This document shows, one piece after another, positions 58,620 to 64,000 of a DNA stretch of 64,000 nt (position 1 is the first letter of the stretch; every line of letters begins with the position of its first letter). Source of the DNA: CAIQPS01 sp963721365 (GTDB lineage: Bacteria > Actinomycetota > Thermoleophilia > RBG-16-64-13); the NCBI GenBank assembly GCA_963721365.1, contig CAVRJE010000015.1:119433-183432 (forward strand), written 5' to 3'. Under the pieces are notes generated by a model, which was not told the origin of the DNA, ran no database searches, and was given only the letters and a program-made list of their open reading frames with translations. The position numbers and the translations under genes were made by a program.

Positions 58620-58934
58620 CTATCCGATCGTAGCGAAGGTCTCGAACGCCGGCGGGTTCTCCAAGGCCCGCTTCACGGCGCATTGCTCGGCGGCGCGCAC
58701 TACCGCGTCGCGGTATTTCTCCGGGAAGTCGCCGGGCAGTCTGATCTCGAGGGAGATCTTGCTCGGCAGATGGCTGTCCTGGTCCACCTCGCGGCGAAGG
58801 ACGATCCCAGCCCCGTCGGTGGAGAGCCCGCGCTGCTGAAGAAAGCTGAGGACGTAGTAGCCCGCGCACGTCCCGATAGAGAGCAGGAAGAGGTCGAAGG
58901 GGGCGGGGGCGCTGTTGTCACCGCCGGAATCCAC
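58620..58934 (-). CDS. OsmC family protein
   Basis: OsmC/Ohr-fold protein (peroxide or thiol-related). DSGGDNSAPAPFDLFLLSIG and TCAGYYVLSFLQQRG carry the conserved Cys of the OsmC active site; VRAAEQCAVKRALENPPAFE matches the C-terminal helix with the second Cys. The frame is open beyond GTG 58934 and reads FYFPGNKRVHARYKGFVVET up to about 58998, which is the usual OsmC N-terminus, so the real protein is longer, but no start codon is clear there. A lost or altered start by an indel is likely. Confidence 0.8.
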   Translation of the reverse strand: MDSGGDNSAPAPFDLFLLSIGTCAGYYVLSFLQQRGLSTDGAGIVLRREVDQDSHLPSKISLEIRLPGDFPEKYRDAVVRAAEQCAVKRALENPPAFETFATIG

Positions 58935-59007
58935 TGGCTGGTCCGTCTCGACTACGAAACCCTTGTACCGGGCGTGGACCCTCTTGTTACCCGGGAAGTA
59001 GAAGAGG

Positions 59008-59355
59008 CTAGCTGGGGCTCCGCCCCCGCCTCTTGCCCGGCTCGGTCGTGACGATCGTATCGAGACCCTCGAACGTCTCGAGAACAGAGGCGAAACCTTC
59101 TTCGACGGCGAGGGAAAGGTAGGCCGCTTGAGCCCTATCGAGCACTACCGCCTGTTCCCGCCAACACTCCGGGCACCACAGCCGCACCTTCCAGTACGAC
59201 TCGTCCTCCTTCGTCCAATCGGATGCCTGGACGAGCGGAGACGAGCAGTAGCGGCAGAAGACGGCTAGAGCGGCCGCGGGGCGTGGTTGATTATCGCTTC
59301 TATTGGTCACACCACAGCTATCGGCCGGAAACGCCCTCCGGTTTAGCAGCTGCAA
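59008..59355 (-). CDS. hypothetical protein with a zinc-ribbon-like CxxC pair
   Basis: 115 residues, intact. The core VFCRYCSSPLVQASDWTKED and VRLWCPECWREQAVVLDRAQ has two CxxC motifs about 35 residues apart, fitting a zinc ribbon, followed by a helical segment (AAYLSLAVEEGFASVLETFE). The N-terminal 25 residues may not belong; a start nearer FCRYC is possible. No known family recognised. Confidence 0.55.
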   Translation of the reverse strand: MQLLNRRAFPADSCGVTNRSDNQPRPAAALAVFCRYCSSPLVQASDWTKEDESYWKVRLWCPECWREQAVVLDRAQAAYLSLAVEEGFASVLETFEGLDTIVTTEPGKRRGRSPS

Positions 59356-59359
59356 GAAC

Positions 59360-59392
59360 CCCCGCCCCCGGTCGGGTTGACCGGGGGCGGGG
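59360..59392. terminator. hairpin between the hydrolase remnant and the zinc-ribbon gene
   Basis: 14-base perfect stem, CCCCGCCCCCGGTC (59360-59373) with 59379-59392, loop GGGTT. It lies 75 bases beyond the end of the minus-strand hydrolase remnant. The T-run is weak (TTCTTG on the minus strand). Confidence 0.6.
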
Positions 59393-59467
59393 TAAAAGAG
59401 AAGGGGGGCTGGCTGAGTATTTCCCGAAAGTGACCGAGATTCCTCCTGGCTCGGCGGGGATCGTTGC

Positions 59468-60051
59468 TCAATGGTCCAGGTAGCGGTTCAGGTGGTCGAT
59501 CATCAGTTGCCACGCCTCCTCGGCCCCCGGGTCGCCGTGGTGAGTGAATGCGTGGCGGGCACCCTCGAACCGCCTGTGGTTCACGGTCACCCCCGCCTCC
59601 ACTAGCTTGTCCTTGAAGGCCTCGGCCTCCGCGGCCAGAGAGTCGTTGCCGGCCGTTATGAGCAGCGTAGGCGGGAATGACCCTACCTGCTCTACGGTCG
59701 CGTAGCAGGGCGACACGAGTGGATTCTTCGCTGCTGCTCTATTGCCGACATAGGCCATGTCGAAGACACGGCACATCCGGGGCGGTAAGGCGTTCTTTGG
59801 TTGGGGCTTCGTAGTCTATGCTGAGTATCTTCACCCTGGCTTTGTCGACGATGCTCCCTGCCCGCCTCGGTGTCGAGGAAAAGCTCCTTGCCGATGGGAT
59901 TCTTCCCGGGACCCATCATCCGCCTGGCTACGAGCGGCATGAGGAACCGGATGAAATTCACCCTCCGCTGGATCTGTCTTCTAGGGGGCGGGTTCTCCTT
60001 GGGTATCCTTGCCATTGCGTTCACATCCCATGGTGTCGACGGCGACGACAC
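59468..60051 (-). pseudogene. alpha/beta-hydrolase (esterase-like) remnant
   Basis: The C-terminal third of a family-IV-type esterase is clear: VFDMAYVGNRAAAKNPLVSP, GSFPPTLLITAGNDSLAAEA (catalytic Asp region) and RFEGARHAFTHHGDPGAEEA (catalytic His). Upstream, frames give RFLMPLVARRMMGPGKNPIG and RVKILSIDYEAPTKERLTAP, which resembles the early VSVDYRLAPE segment. The HGGG oxyanion loop and the GxSAGG nucleophile that should lie between are missing, so about 100 residues appear deleted in addition to frame changes near 59870 and 59765. The product cannot be a functional hydrolase as read. Confidence 0.6.
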
Positions 60052-60074
60052 TTCATTCTGGCGCCATCGCTGGG

Positions 60075-60103
60075 TTGTCCGCGAATGTCTCGGGCGCTAA
60101 AGT
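60075..60103 (+). promoter_or_regulatory. predicted sigma-70 promoter of the HgdB/DUF3343/YedF cassette
   Basis: TTGTCC (60075-60080) and TAAAGT (60098-60103) are separated by exactly 17 bases; each matches four of six consensus positions. The predicted start would be near 60110, only 20 bases before the short ORF with a perfect ribosome site. Confidence 0.5.
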
Positions 60104-60130
60104 GACTACCCTGAGAGGAGGTGACACAGC

Positions 60131-60253
60131 ATGATCGCTCAGATGAAGACCTGACGAGCCGCCACCACGTGCACGGGTTGCACAAAGCCATCCATCAGTG
60201 ACAGCAGACCCGTCGCCGGCGATCGCGCTGGAGCCCTCTTGGTGAGCGGATAG
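60131..60253 (+). other. short ORF with in-frame UGA and downstream hairpin; leader peptide or candidate selenopeptide
   Basis: ATG 60131 follows the near-perfect ribosome site GAGGAGGTGA by 8 bases. It encodes MIAQMKT and then TGA (60152-60154). The same frame stays open for 32 more codons, including ATTCTGCTKPS, up to TAG 60251-60253. Fourteen bases after the TGA a hairpin GTGCA-CGGGT-TGCAC (60169-60183) is found, the place and loop type (early G) expected of a bacterial SECIS element. It may simply be a 7-residue leader or a start broken by an indel. The Sec reading is speculative. Confidence 0.25.
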
Positions 60254-60326
60254 GAATACTCCCTCTCCTCCAGATGGTCTCGGCGGGATCTGTGCCGACC
60301 GGCGGCCGACCGACCAGGAGGAGACC

Positions 60327-61610
60327 GTGAGCCAGCCGACGACCGACTACCGTCCCATGTGGGAAGAACTGGGACTCGACCTACCGGGCCACGACGCCCT
60401 GCTTGCCGCCATCCCTGTCCTCTACCAGAACGCCTACCTGACCCAGACCGATCGCCCCGCGGGCATGTCCTACTTCGATTTCGTGATGAGCGAGATCCAC
60501 GGCCTCCGGATCCAGGAGCTCGTCGACCACAAAGCGGCGGGTGGCACCGTCATCGGGACGTTCTGCCTCTATGTGCCCGAGGAGATCATCCGCGCTCTGG
60601 GCGGCCAGTGTGTGGGGCTGTGCGCCGGAGCGGAGTGGGCCTACGGCGAGGTGGAGCGCCTCCTGCCCCAGAACACCTGTGCCCTCATCAAATCCTTCAT
60701 GGGCTTCAAGCTGGGCAAGGTCTGTCCGTACGTAGAATCGGCGGACCTGGTGATTGGTGAGACCACCTGCGATGGCAAGAAGAAGGCCTACGAGTTGTTC
60801 GCCGAACTCGCTCCCCTGCATGTGATGGAACTGCCGCAGATGAAGAGGCCGCAGGACCGGGCGCTGTGGCGGGCGGAGATCGAGCGGCTCATCGCCAAGC
60901 TCGAAGAAGTGAGCGGACGGAAGCTGACCGCGGAGAACCTGGCTGCAGCCACCAAAGAAGTCAATGACAAGCGCCGGGCGCTGCAGCGGCTGAACGCCGC
61001 CCGCAAAGCCTCGCCCGTTCCTATCTCCGGCAAGGACGCCTTGCTGGCCGTGCAGGTGGCCTTCTACGATGACGTCCCTCGCTTCACCGCCATGGTCAAC
61101 ACCATCGCGGATGAGCTCGAAGCCCGGGTGGCGGCGGGCGAAGGCGTGGCCCCGGCCGATGCGCCGCGGATACTGGTCACGGGCACGCCCATGTCCATCC
61201 CCAACTGGAAGCTGCACGACGTGATCGAGAAGGCCGGGGCGGTGGTGGTCATGGAAGAGATGTGCACCGGCTCGCGGTACTACTCCACGCTGGTGGACGA
61301 GGGCCCCAAAGATCTGCCGGGAATGATCGACGCCCTCACCGACAAGTACCTGGACATCAATTGCGCCTGTTTCACTCCCAACTCCGGCCGGATGGACGAC
61401 GTGATCCGCCTGGCCCAGGAGTACCGGGCCGACGGCATCGTCCAGTGCGACCTGCAATTCTGCGGCCCCTACCAGATCGAGGCGACCCTGGTGGAGCGGG
61501 CCGCGAAGGCAGCCGGTATACCGTCGCTGCGCATCGACACGGACTACTCCATGGGAGACATCGCTCAGCTCTCCACCCGGGTGGAGGCCTTCCTCGAGAT
61601 GATCGGGTGA
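60327..61610 (+). CDS. 2-hydroxyacyl-CoA dehydratase D-component-like protein (HgdB/YjiM family, double-cubane type)
   Basis: Iron-sulfur protein of the family including HgdB, benzoyl-CoA reductase subunits and double-cubane cluster proteins. GTG 60327 after AGGAGGAG. Conserved parts: FDFVMSEIHGLRIQELVDHK, GTFCLYVPEEIIRALG, VGLCAGAEWAYGEVERLLP, CALIKSFMGFKLGKVCPYVE, LVIGETTCDGKKKAYE, RILVTGTPMSIPNWKLHDVI, EEMCTGSRYYSTLVDEGPKD, CACFTPNSGRMDDVIRL and VQCDLQFCGPYQIEATL. 427 residues, intact, single subunit with no CoA-transferase or second subunit beside it, which favours a reductase of the double-cubane type over a true dehydratase. No activator ATPase is in the window. Confidence 0.85.
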   Translation: MSQPTTDYRPMWEELGLDLPGHDALLAAIPVLYQNAYLTQTDRPAGMSYFDFVMSEIHGLRIQELVDHKAAGGTVIGTFCLYVPEEIIRALGGQCVGLCAGAEWAYGEVERLLPQNTCALIKSFMGFKLGKVCPYVESADLVIGETTCDGKKKAYELFAELAPLHVMELPQMKRPQDRALWRAEIERLIAKLEEVSGRKLTAENLAAATKEVNDKRRALQRLNAARKASPVPISGKDALLAVQVAFYDDVPRFTAMVNTIADELEARVAAGEGVAPADAPRILVTGTPMSIPNWKLHDVIEKAGAVVVMEEMCTGSRYYSTLVDEGPKDLPGMIDALTDKYLDINCACFTPNSGRMDDVIRLAQEYRADGIVQCDLQFCGPYQIEATLVERAAKAAGIPSLRIDTDYSMGDIAQLSTRVEAFLEMIG

Positions 61611-61880
61611 ATGAACGACTCTGCGCCCACGAACAGTGTCCTGCTCGTGCTCTCGGCATCTCAGGCGATCAAGGGCGAGGCTGCGCTGGTCCGGGCCGGG
61701 ATCACGTGCGCGCTTGTGCCCGTGCCCCGGACCTTGAGTTCCCAGTGTGGCGTCTGTCTGCGGGTGTGCCTCGGCGATTGCGGCCGCGCCCAGGAGATAC
61801 TGGCGCTGCTGGGGGTGGAGATATTCGAAACATATGACGTCGCCATGACGCCACCACGAGAGGAGACGGCGAGTGAATAG
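61611..61880 (+). CDS. DUF3343 protein (putative sulfur/selenium carrier-like), cysteine-rich
   Basis: 89 residues, begins directly after the preceding stop (TGA-ATG). Pattern VLLVLSASQAIKGEAALVRA, CALVPVPRTLSSQCGVCLRV (the family PVPR-x-L/I-SS-x-CG core) and EILALLGVEIFETYDV. Two further Cys in RVCLGDCG are extra to the usual family core. DUF3343 genes are commonly found beside YedF and selenium-related genes; a role as persulfide or selenide carrier is inferred, not shown. It overlaps the YedF-like gene by 8 bases. Confidence 0.8.
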   Translation: MNDSAPTNSVLLVLSASQAIKGEAALVRAGITCALVPVPRTLSSQCGVCLRVCLGDCGRAQEILALLGVEIFETYDVAMTPPREETASE

Positions 61881-62238
61881 TCAGTCACCAAGCTCGGTGC
61901 CGGCACCGACGGTCGTCGCCATCTCGAGCACCGTGATGGGGCGGGGGGACGACGACCTGGGGCAGGTGCTTCTTCGAAGCTATCTGCACACCCTCGGGGA
62001 GGTCACCCCGAGACCGGACACGATCATCTTGTTCAACAGCGGGGTGACGCTCGCCGTGGAGGGGTCTCACGCACTTGACGATCTCAGGGCCCTCGTGGGC
62101 CAAGGAGTGCAGATACTCCTATGCGGCACATGCGTCGGGCACTTCGGCCTCAAGGAGAAAGTGGCCGTCGGGGAGATATCGAACATGTACGCTATCTCGG
62201 AAGCGATGTTCCGCGCGGGCAAGGTGATCAATTTGTGA
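61873..62238 (+). CDS. yedF: YedF-type selenium-metabolism protein, DsrE-like domain only
   Basis: 121 residues from GTG 61873. TVVAISSTVMGRGDDDLGQV, LLRSYLHTLGEVTPRPDTII, LFNSGVTLAVEGSHALDDLR, GVQILLCGTCVGHFGLKEKV (conserved CGTC) and GEISNMYAISEAMFRAGKVI match the C-terminal DsrE-like domain of the TIGR03527 YedF family. The N-terminal TusA-like domain of full-length members is absent. The overlap with DUF3343 and closeness to the HgdB-like gene indicate one operon. Confidence 0.82.
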   Translation: MNSQSPSSVPAPTVVAISSTVMGRGDDDLGQVLLRSYLHTLGEVTPRPDTIILFNSGVTLAVEGSHALDDLRALVGQGVQILLCGTCVGHFGLKEKVAVGEISNMYAISEAMFRAGKVINL

Positions 62239-62302
62239 AGCCTTGCGCACCCATCCAGATGGAAGCGTAGACTTTCGTTCGCAGATTGGTGGGGAGGGCT
62301 TC

Positions 62303-62395
62303 ATGCGCGGAATGCTCGTCGGCGGAGTGGGCGCCGCTCGTGGCGCTGGCGACGGCGGTCTTTTCATCGGGCTAGCGCTTATCGGCAGGGGGTGA
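62303..62395 (+). CDS. 30-codon ORF with strong ribosome site upstream of EcsC gene
   Basis: ATG 62303 follows GGGGAGGG by a few bases. It encodes RGMLVGGVGAARGAGDGG and a hydrophobic LFIGLALIGRG, ending TGA 62393-62395, three bases before the EcsC ATG. It may be a translational-coupling leader, or the remains of a small membrane protein: one base shift gives APLVALATAVFSSG. Confidence 0.35.
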   Translation: MRGMLVGGVGAARGAGDGGLFIGLALIGRG

Positions 62396-62397
62396 CC

Positions 62398-63201
62398 ATG
62401 AACAACACGGGCTACGTCGAACTGGGAGATCGTGATCTGGAGGATCTGAGACAGGCGAAGACGTTTCTTGTCTCTCCCAGCCTGACGGCCCGGCTTGGTG
62501 AACTCATCGGCGGTCCCATCGAGCGGGGTCTCAAACTTCTACCGCGGAACTGGAACGACAAGGTATCCCAGGCTACGGAGACCGCCCTCTTCAGGGCATT
62601 GGAGTTCTCCGTTTCCACCATGGGCCGAGGCGAGACGAGACGCTCCCGGGACTGGCTTCACAAGGCCGCTGTCGTCACCTCCGGGGCGGTAGCCGGGGCG
62701 CTCGGGTTCTACACTGTGATCGTCGAGCTGCCTTTCTCGACCACCGTGATGTTGCGTTCGATAGCCGATATCGCCCGGAGCGAGGGACACGACGTCTCTC
62801 TTGTCGAGAATAAGCTTGCCTGCCTCGAGGTGTTCGCTCTCGGCGGCGGCGGATTGGCCGGCGATTCTGCCGAGACGGGGTACTGGGCCATCAGGGCGGC
62901 GCTTGCCGTCACCATGCGGGAGGCGGCCAGTCACATAGCGGCCAAAGGGCTGACCCAAAGAGGAGCCCCGCCCCTTGTGCGGCTGATCGCGGGGATATCG
63001 TCACGTTTCGGCGCGGTAGTCACGGCTCAAGCGGCGGCGCTGGCCATCCCCGTGGCCGGCGCGGTATCGGGTGGGGCGGTCAACTACCTCTTCATCAACC
63101 ACTTCCAGGATCTGGCAAGAGCGCACTTCATCATCAAGCGCCTGGAGGGCGAGTACGGAACCGCGGCGGTTCGGGCGGCCTACGACAGTCTGAACGTCTG
63201 A
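62398..63201 (+). CDS. EcsC family protein
   Basis: 267 residues, intact. EcsC-family proteins are often encoded with ABC exporters, but their role is unknown. Typical features: LLPRNWNDKVSQATETALFR, AVVTSGAVAGALGFYTVIVE (hydrophobic), LPFSTTVMLRSIADIARSEG, CLEVFALGGG, YWAIRAALAVTMREAASHIA, LIAGISSRFGAVVTAQAAAL, PVAGAVSGGAVNYLFINHFQ and AHFIIKRLEGEYG. ATG 62398 is preferred over GTG 62392. It converges with the amidase gene, 4 bases between stops. No ABC transporter is adjacent. Confidence 0.85.
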   Translation: MNNTGYVELGDRDLEDLRQAKTFLVSPSLTARLGELIGGPIERGLKLLPRNWNDKVSQATETALFRALEFSVSTMGRGETRRSRDWLHKAAVVTSGAVAGALGFYTVIVELPFSTTVMLRSIADIARSEGHDVSLVENKLACLEVFALGGGGLAGDSAETGYWAIRAALAVTMREAASHIAAKGLTQRGAPPLVRLIAGISSRFGAVVTAQAAALAIPVAGAVSGGAVNYLFINHFQDLARAHFIIKRLEGEYGTAAVRAAYDSLNV

Positions 63202-63205
63202 CGCC

Positions 63206-64000
63206 CTACCTCAGAGCCCCTGTCAGATCCAGGGCGTCGAGGTTGATATTGGTGTTGGTGGCGGCGGCGTTCTTGGTCCCCGTCCACTCGATCTTCACGG
63301 TATGGTTCCCGGGAGCAAGAAGACGGGTCGACCAAACCTCTTGCTCGTTGAGGGTGGTGGCGCTGTAGAGGTCGACGACGACCGGGTCACCACCGTCAAG
63401 CGTCACCTGCGCCTTGCCGTAGGAGGGGCTCTTCTTAGCGATCCACGAGAGATGGGTGCCGGCGAAGGTGGCGGTCACAGAGGCTCCCGAGGTGTTCGCG
63501 TGGCGGAAACTACCACCGGAGGCGGACGAGTTCCGGTCGACGGTCCAGGCACCGGTGTAGGCGAGCTGCGTGTCTCCCTGCTCGTAGCGGAAGGTGGAGG
63601 GGGCGTTCTCGTGCACGGCTTTGGCGAGCGCAGCGGCCAACCGCTGCCGGCCCTTCTCGCTCATGAGCAGCTCGCGATCGGCCACATTGTCACCCACTTC
63701 CAGCAAGACCCGGATCGGGGCCTGATTGTTGACGGGATCGAGAACGTAGAGATCTGATCTCGGCCTGACGTAGTGGAATGTCATCCCCATCGTGGTGGCG
63801 ACCGACCTCAGGAGGGCCTCCGCATAGTGGGCGGACGGCGAATCGCCCGTGTAGTACACACCAGTAAAGCCGCTGGCTGCGCCGCCGTTGACGTGGACGG
63901 CGATGAAGATCTGGGCGTGGGCGGCATTGGCCTGGCCGCATTCGGACTCCAGGGCCGACTCGCTGCGACTTGTAAGCCCCATGCCGGTCTCCCAGCTGCC
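63206..64000 (-). CDS. N-acetylmuramoyl-L-alanine amidase (Amidase_3) with C-terminal beta-sandwich module (partial, start outside window)
   Basis: Zinc-dependent wall amidase that cuts between muramic acid and the stem peptide. In-frame to the window edge: ANAAHAQIFIAVHVNGG (metal His in the IxxHxN-type motif), FTGVYYTGDSP, HYAEALLRSVATTM, IRVLLEVGDNVADRELLMSE (catalytic Glu) and RQRLAAALAKAVHENAP. It is followed by one module beginning FRYEQGDTQLAYTGAWTVDR, with SASGGSFRHANTSGASVTAT and PGNHTVKIEWTGTK, the same type as in the SpoIID protein at 49.6-50.8 kb. The normal N-terminal metal site lies outside. No frame break. Confidence 0.87.
   Translation of the reverse strand, partial: GSWETGMGLTSRSESALESECGQANAAHAQIFIAVHVNGGAASGFTGVYYTGDSPSAHYAEALLRSVATTMGMTFHYVRPRSDLYVLDPVNNQAPIRVLLEVGDNVADRELLMSEKGRQRLAAALAKAVHENAPSTFRYEQGDTQLAYTGAWTVDRNSSASGGSFRHANTSGASVTATFAGTHLSWIAKKSPSYGKAQVTLDGGDPVVVDLYSATTLNEQEVWSTRLLAPGNHTVKIEWTGTKNAAATNTNINLDALDLTGALR

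Noticed and set aside
1..64000. CRISPR arrays, insertion sequences, prophage or rRNA genes
   Set aside because: No regularly spaced repeats, transposase or integrase signatures, or rRNA-like sequence were seen; the only tandem repeat is the short one within the GH57 gene.

Overview
The window is a high-GC chromosomal segment around a replication origin. Its gene order is that of a deep-branching actinobacterial (Actinomycetota-like) genome: parB-parA-rsmG-mnmG-(FAD protein)-mnmE-jag-yidC-yidD-rnpA-rpmH leftwards, then an origin-like region, then a GHKL ATPase/HTH gene, dnaA, dnaN, an S4 protein, recF, dciA (DUF721), gyrB and gyrA rightwards, followed by tRNA-Ile(GAT) and tRNA-Ala(TGC). The mnmE/mnmG pair, GH57 enzymes, LarB, a 2-hydroxyacyl-CoA dehydratase-like protein, DUF3343 and YedF suggest an anaerobic lineage outside the classical Streptomyces/Mycobacterium group (Coriobacteriia- or Geothermincolia-like; inference, no rRNA in the window).

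Layout. 0-1.1 kb: partial trpB2 (minus). 1.2-8.3 kb: glucan cluster (glycosyltransferase, two GH57 proteins, the second in one frame with a SAM hydroxide adenosyltransferase) and rlmN. 8.4-10.5 kb (minus): cobO, roadblock protein, unknown protein, SIMPL lipoprotein. 10.6-32.4 kb: origin region, closed by a strong terminator. 32.5-42.6 kb: mixed operons (lipoprotein cytochrome c, YugP peptidase, a degenerate CbiA-like protein, chorismate mutase, bifunctional-nuclease-domain protein, two tRNAs, Usp, a degenerate GGDEF-like membrane protein, ddl, amidohydrolase, larB, wecB, DUF4330). 42.6-50.8 kb: envelope cluster (O-antigen ligase-like protein, GT4-GT26 fusion, murJ, SpoIID protein with three beta-sandwich modules). 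50.9-60 kb: small membrane and wall proteins, an NlpC/P60-golvesin protein coupled to a propeller-like protein, YmdB, SDR-like, DUF1015, OsmC and a hydrolase remnant. 60-62.3 kb: a compact cassette with its own promoter, a short UGA-containing ORF, a 2-hydroxyacyl-CoA dehydratase-like (double-cubane type) protein, DUF3343 and a YedF-type protein. 62.3-64 kb: EcsC protein and a partial wall amidase carrying the same module as the SpoIID protein.

The most important caveat is that many conserved and essential genes (dnaA, dnaN, recF, gyrB, gyrA, parA, parB, mnmE, yidC, ddl, wecB) are broken by single-base indels, mostly one extra G or C. Their protein sequence resumes in the next frame with normal spacing. 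I read these as sequence errors and give each gene as one span across all its frames. Neighbouring stretches (3.9-10.5 kb, mnmG, 44.5-49.9 kb, 60.3-64 kb) are clean. Starts and ends near such breaks are approximate.
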